Assembly (NCBI GenBank): GCA_027058925.1
Contig: JALTAS010000228.1
Coordinates: 1 to 7,170, forward strand
DNA: 7,170 bases
Direction: 5' to 3'
Source: Persephonella sp.
GTDB lineage: Bacteria; Aquificota; Aquificia; Aquificales; Hydrogenothermaceae
The notes under the pieces were generated by a model. The model ran no database searches, was not told where the DNA came from, and saw only the letters and a program-made list of their open reading frames with translations. The translations under genes and the position numbers were made by a program. Shown here one piece after another: positions 1 through 6,600 of this stretch. The stretch's first letter is position 1, and each line of letters begins with the position of its first letter.

Positions 1-72
1 ATATGTTTTTTTGCAAAATAACCAAACAAGCTGGAATATAATATTATCTATAGAAAACAAAGGTAGGAATTA
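1..72 (+). promoter_or_regulatory. Leader and possible promoter of the first two-gene unit
   Basis: This AT-rich stretch precedes the first gene. TATAAT at 37-42 lies inside the perfect palindrome AATATAATATT (35-45) and is a plausible -10 box. The best -35 candidate, TTGCAA at 11-16, is 20 bases upstream, which is too far for a standard sigma-70 promoter, so the assignment is weak. AGGTAGGA at 61-68 serves as the ribosome binding site, 4 bases before the ATG at 73. No open frame from an upstream gene is visible here. Confidence 0.35.
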
Positions 73-1326
73 ATGGGCAAAGATATTAATCTAAGATTAA
101 AACTGAGTAGAATATACAAAATAAAAAAAGATCTTATCCAGGAGCTTAACCTTGTAAAAAAAGATCTCAGCAGAACAGTAAAAACCCTTCCTGTCATTGA
201 ATCCTTCCCTGAATCTGGAGAGTTCGGAATTTTTTTCAGGGATTTTGAGTATGCAAGGCTGAACAAACTGATAACAGAGTATGTAAACCTGCTTGAAAAA
301 CCTTTGTCAGGAGATACTGAAGATATATACAACACAGAGATAGAAAACATAAACAGCACAATCTCAGAATCTGTATCAAATCTGACAAAAACGATAAAAA
401 AGATAAATGAGTACATACAGAAAGTATCAGGCAGTGAAGAAATAACACCATTTGAGACTTATCTTGCGACTGTAAAGGCAAAACTGAATAACCTGGTTGA
501 TAAAGAGATAATAAAGGAGATAAAACCAGATGTAGATAAACTGAAGGAAAAACTGTATTTTATCTACAGATATGACGATTACAACGGGATAATAAACTTC
601 CTTAAAACATACGAAAGGGAAGTTAACTTATACCTTTCACAAAAAGGCTCAGAAAAGCTATCTAAAATATTTGAAAATTACAAAACTCAGCTGCTCAAAG
701 AGATAACAAAATACATTGGAAAATACATCAAAAGCAGTCAGACAAAACAAAAGGTAATTGATGAGACAAGACAGATGCTTGATGAGATAAATATAGATAA
801 ACATTCTGTTTATTACCAGCTACCTGATATAAGAAAACATTTCGCAGGCTTAGGTAAGGAGCAGGGTAAGATAGATATTATTATAGGAAACTTAGAAAGT
901 CCGAGATTTTTAGGAATACTTGGAACTGGACTTATGCTTTTTTTGATCGGGTTTTTACTTCCTATCCCTGAAGGTCTAAAAGAGATACTGGTTCTTTCTG
1001 GATTTTTAATAAGCATTTACTCATTTTTTGACTCTGCATTTTTTAACAGATTTTACATGAAGAAATTTATAAAGCAGGTAAGAAACAACATAAAGGAAGA
1101 TGTTGAGAAAAGCACAGATATTTTAATCTCTTTTATGAAAGAAAAGGTTCTGAAATCCAGTATAAAAGCAGAAAACCTTCTTAACTCTGTAGTAAACAGG
1201 GAAACAAAAACGGTTAAAGAGTTTGAAAACTTCCTTGTCAATCTTAGAAACAACATTGAAAAACATATACTGCTCATCTCAAATATCAAAAAAGATCTTG
1301 AGTTTGAGCTCTCAGAGGAAGGTTGA
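73..1326 (+). CDS. Hypothetical helical protein with a transmembrane hairpin
   Basis: I do not recognise the family. The 417-residue product is rich in Lys, Glu, Ile and Asn, contains no Cys or Trp, and reads as long amphipathic helices with coiled-coil character (for example residues 8-38, 90-118, 132-162 and 190-240). One hydrophobic hairpin breaks this: segments at about 278-297 and 303-324, joined by a short Pro-containing turn (PIPEG, 297-301). Basic residues follow the second segment (NRFYMKKFIKQVR). With no signal peptide, both long arms are probably cytoplasmic and the hairpin is embedded in the membrane. About 93 further helical residues follow the hairpin. The layout recalls the stalk and membrane paddle of bacterial dynamin-like proteins, but there is no GTPase P-loop, so that likeness is only architectural. 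The ATG at 73 has an AGGTAGGA site 4 bases upstream. The TGA stop overlaps the next start, so the two are probably translated together. Confidence 0.8.
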   Translation: MGKDINLRLKLSRIYKIKKDLIQELNLVKKDLSRTVKTLPVIESFPESGEFGIFFRDFEYARLNKLITEYVNLLEKPLSGDTEDIYNTEIENINSTISESVSNLTKTIKKINEYIQKVSGSEEITPFETYLATVKAKLNNLVDKEIIKEIKPDVDKLKEKLYFIYRYDDYNGIINFLKTYEREVNLYLSQKGSEKLSKIFENYKTQLLKEITKYIGKYIKSSQTKQKVIDETRQMLDEINIDKHSVYYQLPDIRKHFAGLGKEQGKIDIIIGNLESPRFLGILGTGLMLFLIGFLLPIPEGLKEILVLSGFLISIYSFFDSAFFNRFYMKKFIKQVRNNIKEDVEKSTDILISFMKEKVLKSSIKAENLLNSVVNRETKTVKEFENFLVNLRNNIEKHILLISNIKKDLEFELSEEG

Positions 1327-2189
1327 TGTTAGACATCCAGTTTCTAAACGATAAAGCATCAAAACTTGTCCTTTTTTTGAAAAAGGCTGACAAAATACTT
1401 AAAAATGGGGAAGAAAAGTTTTTAAAAATCCCTATGTATCCTGACAGAACACAGTACTACCTTATATCTGCCTACAACGAACTTGAAGAGATATGCTGTC
1501 ATCTCCTGAAGGAGGTCACAGGAGAAAAACACAAAGGCGGCTGTGTTGAAAAAATTGCAAAAGAACAGCTTTTCTCAGAAAAAATAAACAGAGTTTTGTT
1601 GGATTTCTCCTCATACATCAAAGGCGTTATGGAAAGCAACTACAAATACACCCCAAAAGAGATATACATCATCGGATCACAGATAACCACAACCCTTTTA
1701 AATACTTTTATAAAAGAGCTTTCTTCTGTGGTAAAAAAGATAAAAGCAAAAGAACCACAGCTTTCCATCCCTGTGAATGTGAAAAAACTTCAGGATCATG
1801 CAAAAGCTATAAAGTCTTCTGTCAGGAAGATCTCAAATTTTCTTAACTTCCCTAAAGAAGAATTTACAGGCACACCTCTCTTTATAGACAGGGCAAGGTA
1901 CTTTTCTGTGGTTCTGATTGACAGCTCTCTCTGGATATGCAGACATATATTGAGAAAATCAGGTAAAAAGGTGGGAAAAAACTGCTTTTTTCAACTTTAT
2001 GAAGAGGGTTTTATAAACAAGGAGACAGCAGAAAATATGGAGATCCTCTCAGGCTACCGTGATATTTTTGCAGACCCAACAAAAGAGTTTGATCCTGAAG
2101 AGCTTTATAAACTTCTCAAAAAAACAGTTCCTTACTTTTTAAGCTTTTTGTCAGAGATATCAAAGGCTATCTTTAAAAAAACTAAATAA
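1326..2189 (+). CDS. Tandem HepT/DUF86-like helical protein, degenerate motif
   Basis: The 287-residue product appears to be two copies of one helical domain, offset by 148 residues. Each has a DR-x2-Y[YF] start (40-45 and 188-193) and an IC-x-H[LI]L helix (56-61 and 204-209), with no gap needed between these points. The second copy resembles the HepT/DUF86 fold: a DR-x-RYF first helix, the stretch LYEEGFI-N, then a helix ending GYRD, then a DPEELY helix. HepT toxins carry RN-x3-H-x-Y at that point. Here the second copy has YRDIFAD with no His, and the first copy has nothing like it, so neither is likely to be a catalytic HepT RNase. I place the start at ATG 1326, with AGAGGA at 1314-1319 ending 6 bases upstream. 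A TTG at 1323 would add one residue but sits too close to that site. The A of ATG is the last base of the upstream stop. No MNT nucleotidyltransferase partner is present. Function is unknown; binding to the upstream membrane protein is an inference from coupling. Confidence 0.8.
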   Translation: MLDIQFLNDKASKLVLFLKKADKILKNGEEKFLKIPMYPDRTQYYLISAYNELEEICCHLLKEVTGEKHKGGCVEKIAKEQLFSEKINRVLLDFSSYIKGVMESNYKYTPKEIYIIGSQITTTLLNTFIKELSSVVKKIKAKEPQLSIPVNVKKLQDHAKAIKSSVRKISNFLNFPKEEFTGTPLFIDRARYFSVVLIDSSLWICRHILRKSGKKVGKNCFFQLYEEGFINKETAENMEILSGYRDIFADPTKEFDPEELYKLLKKTVPYFLSFLSEISKAIFKKTK

Positions 2190-3009
2190 CATTCTTCAAG
2201 GTTGGTCTTGATTCAAGGAGCTTTTTTGTGTAGGGATGTTTTGGATTGTCAAATATTTCAAAAACATTTCCTTCCTCAACTATCTGTCCTCTGTATATAA
2301 CAAGAACCCTGTCCGCTATCTCTGCAACTATTCCAAGATCGTGTGTTATAAGCAGGATACCTACACCAAGCTGATCCCTTAAATCTTCAAACAGTCTCAA
2401 TATCTGTGCAGAAACTGTAACATCAAGAGCTGTAGTTGGCTCATCTGCCAGTAAAATCAAAGGATTATTTGCAATTCCAGCAGCTATAACCACCCTCTGT
2501 TTTAACCCTCCCGATAACTCGTGAGGGTATTGATAAAACCTTTTCACAGGATCAGGGATCCTTGCTTTTTTCATTGATTCAACGGCCAATTTCTTTGCTT
2601 CGCTGTAAGAGACCTTCCTGTGAGCAATAATTGATTCAACAATCTGATCTCCTACCCTCATAAGAGGATCAAGTACAGCTGAGGGTTCCTGAAATATCAT
2701 TGATATCCTGTTTCCTCTTATCTCTCTTAACCTTTTACTTCCGGCCTTTAGAATATTTTCCTGTCTTTCTTCTCCCCTCAGTATTATCTCACCTGACACA
2801 AAAGCATTTTTTGGCAAAATCCTGAGTATAGAATAGCAGGTAACGCTTTTTCCAGACCCTGATTCGCCAACAAGTGCAACAATCTCTTTCGGATAAATAT
2901 CAAATGATATACCTTTCAGGGCTTCTACAGTTCTGTTTTCTATATCAAAAGAAACTTTAAGATTTTTTACAGAAAGGACGGGTAAACCGCCCCTTTTTTT
3001 GTCCCTCAT
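2182..3009 (-). CDS. OppD/DppD-type ABC transporter ATP-binding protein
   Basis: This is the ATP-hydrolysing subunit of a peptide/nickel-type ABC importer, expected at the cytoplasmic face of the membrane. All ABC motifs are present: Walker A GESGSGKS (48-55), Q-loop IFQEP with Gln107, signature LSGGLKQ (165-171), Walker B LILLADEPTTALD (184-196) and H-loop His223 (ITHD). NPKHPYTKKLL (255-265) marks the OppD/DppD branch. At 275 residues it stops soon after that motif, while OppD/DppD are usually about 320 or more with a Cys-containing C-terminal oligopeptide region; that tail is missing. The ATG at 3009 overlaps the upstream TGA (ATGA) with no clear Shine-Dalgarno, which implies coupled translation. 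No in-frame ATG, GTG or TTG follows before the conserved core, so this start is secure. A run of seven A (2994-3000, - strand) falls at codons 3-6. No permease or binding-protein gene is nearby, so the substrate cannot be named. Confidence 0.9.
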   Translation of the reverse strand: MRDKKRGGLPVLSVKNLKVSFDIENRTVEALKGISFDIYPKEIVALVGESGSGKSVTCYSILRILPKNAFVSGEIILRGEERQENILKAGSKRLREIRGNRISMIFQEPSAVLDPLMRVGDQIVESIIAHRKVSYSEAKKLAVESMKKARIPDPVKRFYQYPHELSGGLKQRVVIAAGIANNPLILLADEPTTALDVTVSAQILRLFEDLRDQLGVGILLITHDLGIVAEIADRVLVIYRGQIVEEGNVFEIFDNPKHPYTKKLLESRPTLKNVI

Positions 3010-3902
3010 TTTAATGCATCAAGTACCCTGTTTATCTGATCAGCTGTCATCCACCCTGAAACCATAATTCCATGAGGAAAGATAATAGCTGGAGTTCCAC
3101 CAATCCCAACCTCACTTCCAAATCTAAAATGCTGCTGGATCACATCTTTTCCCTTTTTACACTCTTTTCCAAGCTTCTCAAGTTTTTTCTCATCTCTTTC
3201 TCTGACAGCTTCAAAGCTTTTCTCAAGTATCTCTTTCTTTTTATTTATAGATTTTTCACAGACTACCCTCTGAACTATTTTCTGCGCATGTTTGTGGAAT
3301 GGAAGAGGGAACAGAATAAGCTCAAATTTAACATCTTTTCTACCTTTGAGCACTTTTTTCATTTCTGTATCAAACCTTGCACAGAAAGGACACTCAGGAT
3401 CTGTCACAACATAAACTGTCATCTTGGCAGCAGGATTTCCAAAAGCTATAAGATTTTTCTTTGGAATTTTAGAAAGATCTATCACTTTTATGTCTGCAAA
3501 TCTATCCCCTAATGCTTTCTTAAGCTTTTCTATCTTTGCCTTTCCTATTGCTTTTTCAAGCTTTTTTATTTTTTTCTCAACAGCTTTCTTTGCAAGTTCT
3601 CTTGCTTTTTCTCTTGTTATACTCTTTTTTTCCTTAAGATCAATAATCTCTCCTGTTATGAGAAATCTTTTTGAACAGTCCATATAAACAGGTATCATTC
3701 TTCCCCTTGCTTCCACAATTACCTCATAAAGACCTTTGACAGGAGACTGGTTTACCTTTATTACTTTAGCCCCTCCCAGAACAGGTTCAAGAGCCTGTTT
3801 TATCTTCCCAACATCTGGTTTTTCTTTACAACCGCTTTGGACTGCAAGCACCTGACCGGCCAGAACAAAAGATAGAAATACCCCTAAGATTAATTTTTTC
3901 AT
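3006..3902 (-). CDS. Periplasmic DsbC/DsbG-like thiol-disulfide protein
   Basis: This is probably a periplasmic disulfide isomerase or reductase of the DsbC/DsbG type. Residues 1-20 form a signal peptide (MKKLILGVFL core, cleavage after VLA). An N-terminal region (about 25-90) matches the position of the DsbC dimerisation domain. A very Lys-rich helical stretch (about 93-133) follows, then a thioredoxin-fold domain with active site CPFC (171-174) and the cis-Pro loop GGTP (Pro271). Cys215 and Cys248 sit where DsbC carries its structural disulfide. Cys25 and Cys76 could form another pair in the N-terminal domain. At 298 residues it is longer than E. coli DsbC, mostly because of the Lys-rich helix. 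QSGC at 22-25 does not fit a lipobox. GGAGGA (3908-3913, - strand) lies 5 bases before the ATG. The stop overlaps the following ABC ATPase start. DsbC versus DsbG activity cannot be settled here, so no symbol is given. Confidence 0.88.
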   Translation of the reverse strand: MKKLILGVFLSFVLAGQVLAVQSGCKEKPDVGKIKQALEPVLGGAKVIKVNQSPVKGLYEVIVEARGRMIPVYMDCSKRFLITGEIIDLKEKKSITREKARELAKKAVEKKIKKLEKAIGKAKIEKLKKALGDRFADIKVIDLSKIPKKNLIAFGNPAAKMTVYVVTDPECPFCARFDTEMKKVLKGRKDVKFELILFPLPFHKHAQKIVQRVVCEKSINKKKEILEKSFEAVRERDEKKLEKLGKECKKGKDVIQQHFRFGSEVGIGGTPAIIFPHGIMVSGWMTADQINRVLDALK

Positions 3903-3980
3903 AAGTGTCCTCCATTTATCAATTTTTTAATATAGTATAATATTTCTGTGAAGATTTTGTGATTTAATGCTGGAGGAGGA
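3903..3980. promoter_or_regulatory. Divergent promoter region between dsbC-like gene and rpiB
   Basis: These 78 bases separate two genes transcribed away from each other, so both promoters should lie here. The core AATATAGTATAATATT (3929-3944) is an imperfect palindrome containing TATAGT (3931-3936) and TATAAT (3936-3941) for the + strand, and TATACT and TATATT for the - strand. A -35 for rpiB is poor: TTTATC at 3915-3920 is only 15 bases from TATAAT. No good - strand -35 was found. Shine-Dalgarno sites border the region at both ends: GGAGGA at 3908-3913 on the - strand and GGAGGAGGA at 3972-3980 on the + strand. Confidence 0.55.
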
Positions 3981-4430
3981 ATGAAAGTAGCGGTTGGAAG
4001 CGATCATGCAGGATTTGAGTACAAAGAGTTAATCAAAAAACATCTTGAAGATAAAGGTTTTCAGATTATAGATAAAGGAACTTATTCTAAAGAAAGTGTT
4101 GATTATCCTGTTTTTGGGGAATCAGTTGGAAAAGCTGTTTCATCAGGTGAAGCTGATATGGGGATTGTTATATGTGGAACTGGAATAGGAATATCAATAT
4201 CTGCAAACAAAGTTCCTGGGGTAAGGGCTGCTCTGTGCACAAATGAATACATGGCGAGAATGGCAAGAAAACACAACAACGCAAATGTTCTGGCTCTTGG
4301 GGCAAGAGTTTTAGGGATAGATCTGGTTTTAGGAATAGTTGATCAGTTCTTCAGCACAGATTTTGAAGGTGGAAGACATGAAAGAAGGGTGAATCTGATA
4401 ATGAACATAGAAAAAGATCTCTGCAAATAA
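3981..4430 (+). CDS. rpiB: Ribose-5-phosphate isomerase B
   Basis: This cytoplasmic enzyme interconverts ribose 5-phosphate and ribulose 5-phosphate in the pentose phosphate pathway. At 149 residues it has the normal length of the RpiB family. It shows the N-terminal SDHAGF motif (7-12), DYP (41-43), the catalytic loop CGTGIGISISANK (65-77) with Cys65 as the expected general base, RKHNNANVLALGAR (96-109) with His98 as the expected ring-opening residue, and the phosphate-binding GGRHERRV (130-137). The LacA/LacB galactose-6-phosphate isomerases are relatives, but there is no lac context and the motif set is that of RpiB. The ATG at 3981 directly follows a purine-rich GGAGGAGGA site; its first GGAGG (3972-3976) gives a usable 4-base spacing. 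glyA follows after 61 bases, a neighbour pairing seen in many bacteria. Confidence 0.95.
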   Translation: MKVAVGSDHAGFEYKELIKKHLEDKGFQIIDKGTYSKESVDYPVFGESVGKAVSSGEADMGIVICGTGIGISISANKVPGVRAALCTNEYMARMARKHNNANVLALGARVLGIDLVLGIVDQFFSTDFEGGRHERRVNLIMNIEKDLCK

Positions 4431-4491
4431 TCTGCTCTTACAACTTTAGATTGATAAATAAACATTTTACTAAAATCAAGGAGGTTGTTAA
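4431..4491 (+). promoter_or_regulatory. rpiB-glyA spacer
   Basis: This 61-base gap could hold a separate glyA promoter. TAAAAT at 4471-4476 and TTGATA at 4451-4456 resemble -10 and -35 boxes but are only 14 bases apart, so they do not make a convincing pair. I see no hairpin followed by a T run, and the gap is too short for a riboswitch with its expression platform. Readthrough from rpiB is therefore the simpler reading. Confidence 0.3.
4479..4484 (+). promoter_or_regulatory. Ribosome binding site fixing the TTG start of glyA
   Basis: AGGAGG lies 7 bases before the TTG at 4492. An in-frame TAA at 4489-4491 directly precedes that TTG, so no earlier start is possible. The family N-terminus ([11 protein letters not shown]) begins immediately after, which supports TTG as the real initiation codon. 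Confidence 0.8.
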
Positions 4492-5754
4492 TTGTTAGAG
4501 CATGTTAAAAAGGTTGACCCGGAAATTTTCAACTCTTTATCTTTAGAGTTTAAAAGACAGCAGGAACATCTTGAGATGATAGCATCCGAGAACTACACAT
4601 CTTATGCAGTAATGGAAACCCAGGGCTCTGTTCTTACAAATAAGTATGCTGAAGGACTTCCATACAAAAGATACTACGGAGGCTGTGAGTATGTTGATAT
4701 AGCAGAAGATCTTGCTATAAGAAGGGTCAAAAAAATTTTTGGAGCTGAACATGCAAACGTCCAGCCCCATTCAGGATCTCAGGCAAATCAGGCTGTATTC
4801 TTCTCCCAGCTAAAACCGGGAGATACAATCCTCGGTATGAGTCTTGCACACGGTGGACATCTGACCCACGGTGCAAAGGTAAATCTGTCAGGTATAGTTT
4901 TTAACTCTGTTCAGTACGGTGTAAACCCTGAAACAGAGCTTATAGATTACGATCAGGTTTATAAACTTGCAAAAGAACACAAACCAAAGATGATAATAGC
5001 AGGTGCATCCGCCTACTCAAGGGTGATACACTGGGACAAATTCAAAGAGATAGCAGATCAGGTAGGAGCTCTCCTTATGGTTGATATGGCACATTATGCA
5101 GGTCTTATAGCAGGAGATGCATATCCATCACCTGTTCCTTATGCAGATTTTGTAACATCAACAACCCACAAAACCCTGAGAGGACCACGAGGAGGATTTA
5201 TTCTCTGCAAAGAGGAGTATGCAAAAGACATAGACAAATGGGTATTCCCCCGTATTCAGGGAGGACCTCTTATGCATGTGATAGCCGCAAAGGCTGTTGC
5301 TTTCAAAGAGGCAATGACGCCTGAATTTAAAGAGTATGCTCACCAAACAGTTAAAAATGCCAGAGCCTTAGCAGAAGAGCTGAAAGCAGAAGGCCTTAGA
5401 ATAGTTTCTGGAGGAACAGATTCCCACATCATTCTTGTTGACCTCAGACCGTTAAGAGTTAAAGGAAATCAGGCTGAAGAAGCTCTGGGAAAGGCTAACA
5501 TTACAGTAAATAAAAATGCTATTCCGTTTGATCCTGAAAAGCCGATGATAACATCAGGTATAAGGCTTGGAACAGCTGCTTTAACAACAAGAGGAATGAA
5601 AGAGAAAGATATGAGAAGAATAGCAAAAAATATAGTTAAGGTTCTGAAAAATCTTGACGATGAAAAAATCCTGCAGGAAGTAAAAGAGGATGTTTTATCC
5701 CTGTGTTCATCATACCCTTTATACCCTGAATGGACTAAAGAATATCTGGGTTAA
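4492..5754 (+). CDS. glyA: Serine hydroxymethyltransferase
   Basis: This cytoplasmic PLP enzyme converts serine and tetrahydrofolate to glycine and 5,10-methylene-tetrahydrofolate, and is a main source of one-carbon units. The 420 residues match the usual bacterial length. Motifs in order are ASENYTS (31-37), [13 protein letters not shown] (52-64), [11 protein letters not shown] (89-99), [11 protein letters not shown] (117-127), [11 protein letters not shown] (197-207) with Asp198 and His201 near the cofactor, and [14 protein letters not shown] (222-235) with Lys227 as the Schiff-base lysine. [12 protein letters not shown] (308-319) and [14 protein letters not shown] (355-368) complete the signature. 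The start is TTG, set by AGGAGG 7 bases upstream and an in-frame stop just before it. Only two bases separate its TAA from the nadK ATG, so nadK is probably coupled to it. Confidence 0.97.
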   Translation: MLEHVKKVDPEIFNSLSLEFKRQQEHLEMIASENYTSYAVMETQGSVLTNKYAEGLPYKRYYGGCEYVDIAEDLAIRRVKKIFGAEHANVQPHSGSQANQAVFFSQLKPGDTILGMSLAHGGHLTHGAKVNLSGIVFNSVQYGVNPETELIDYDQVYKLAKEHKPKMIIAGASAYSRVIHWDKFKEIADQVGALLMVDMAHYAGLIAGDAYPSPVPYADFVTSTTHKTLRGPRGGFILCKEEYAKDIDKWVFPRIQGGPLMHVIAAKAVAFKEAMTPEFKEYAHQTVKNARALAEELKAEGLRIVSGGTDSHIILVDLRPLRVKGNQAEEALGKANITVNKNAIPFDPEKPMITSGIRLGTAALTTRGMKEKDMRRIAKNIVKVLKNLDDEKILQEVKEDVLSLCSSYPLYPEWTKEYLG

Positions 5755-5756
5755 AA

Positions 5757-6599
5757 ATGAAGGTTTTACCATTTTACAAAAGAATAAACATATTTACAAA
5801 AGCGAGTGATGAGGCAAGGGAGTTTTCCAGAAGGCTGAAAAACTGGCTCAACAGCTATGCGATAGAGTCTGATATATTTGAAAACCTTGCTGAGCTTGAA
5901 CATGAACAAAATATGAGAAACACAGATCTGTTAATTGTTGTCGGGGGGGACGGTTCTCTTCTGATAGCAACAAGAAGGGTTTCAAAATACCAGCTTCCTG
6001 TTCTCGGCATCAATCTTGGAAGACTGGGTTTTCTTACAGAGATTAACGCAGATGAGGCGTTTGAAAAACTTGAAGATATATTATCAAAACCTCTTTGCAT
6101 ATCAAGAAGAATGATGCTGAGAGCCTCACTTATAAGAGATGGAAAAAAAATATTAGAGGCAGATGTTTTGAACGATGTTGTGGTAAACAAGGCTATCTTA
6201 GCAAGAATTGTAGATGTTGCTGTATATCAGGGAAATACTTACATAACAACATACAACGGAGATGGCATAATAATAGCAACACCTAACGGTTCAACAGCCT
6301 ATGCATTGTCAGCGGGAGGTCCTATAGTATATCCGATGATGGAAATATTCCTTGTTGTTCCAATATGCCCACACACACTTACAGACAGACCTCTTATCCT
6401 TCCTCCTTTTGAACCTATAACAATTGAGCTTGTTGCAGAAGAAAAAGATGCATGGCTCACGCTGGACGGACAGGAAGGAACTCAGCTAAAATACGGAGAC
6501 AAGATCGTTGTAAAACAGTCTCCCCACTATGCTTACCTTGTAAGAACCCCAAACAAAAACTACTTTGACATTCTCAGAGAAAAATTAGACTGGAAATAA
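5757..6599 (+). CDS. nadK: NAD kinase
   Basis: This enzyme phosphorylates NAD to NADP in the cytoplasm, using ATP or in some members polyphosphate. The 280 residues are typical of bacterial NadK. Motifs are GGDGSLL (63-69) with the essential GGDG, GINLGRLGFLTE (84-95), the ND motif in VLNDVVVNKA (137-146), GDGIIIATPNGSTAYALSAG (168-187), ICPHTLTDRP (203-212) and LDGQ (236-239). One position is less usual: most family members have TPTGSTAY or TPSGSTAY where this has TPNGSTAY (Asn177). The ATG at 5757 follows the glyA stop by two bases, and only a weak GGG lies upstream, so translation probably depends on ribosomes finishing glyA. The ispF start follows after one base. Confidence 0.96.
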   Translation: MKVLPFYKRINIFTKASDEAREFSRRLKNWLNSYAIESDIFENLAELEHEQNMRNTDLLIVVGGDGSLLIATRRVSKYQLPVLGINLGRLGFLTEINADEAFEKLEDILSKPLCISRRMMLRASLIRDGKKILEADVLNDVVVNKAILARIVDVAVYQGNTYITTYNGDGIIIATPNGSTAYALSAGGPIVYPMMEIFLVVPICPHTLTDRPLILPPFEPITIELVAEEKDAWLTLDGQEGTQLKYGDKIVVKQSPHYAYLVRTPNKNYFDILREKLDWK

Positions 6600-6600
6600 G

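Noticed and set aside
122..170. Repeated AAAAAAAGATCT words near the start of the first gene as a DNA repeat
   Set aside because: They encode the recurring Lys-Lys-Asp-Leu of a coiled-coil region, and similar words recur elsewhere as coding sequence, so protein repetition explains them.
48..1289. Reverse-strand open frames within the first gene
   Set aside because: They are antisense to a well-supported gene with a good ribosome site, are rich in Ser/Phe/Leu as expected from the complement of Lys/Glu codons, and have no recognisable motif.
1326..2189. Canonical MNT-HepT toxin-antitoxin module
   Set aside because: There is no MNT nucleotidyltransferase (GSxxRG-type motif) gene beside it, and neither HepT-like half carries the R-x4-6-H motif.
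2194..2227. Rho-independent terminator for the first two genes (TCAAG/CTTGA stem, then six T)
   Set aside because: The stem is only five base pairs, AT-rich, and ends about 10 bases before the T run. The bases also encode the conserved end of the ABC ATPase.
3072..3687. Forward-strand open frames opposite the DsbC-like gene
   Set aside because: Their Phe/Ser/Leu-rich composition is the complement of the Lys-rich DsbC-like coding sequence, which has a signal peptide, CPFC and cis-Pro.
3828..3837. Lipoprotein cleavage site at Cys25 of the DsbC-like protein
   Set aside because: The residues before the Cys are Q-S-G, which lack the hydrophobic -3 residue of a lipobox. A signal peptidase I site after VLA fits better.
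4431..4491. Glycine or other riboswitch ahead of glyA
   Set aside because: The spacer is only 61 bases, with no conserved aptamer core or expression-platform hairpin.
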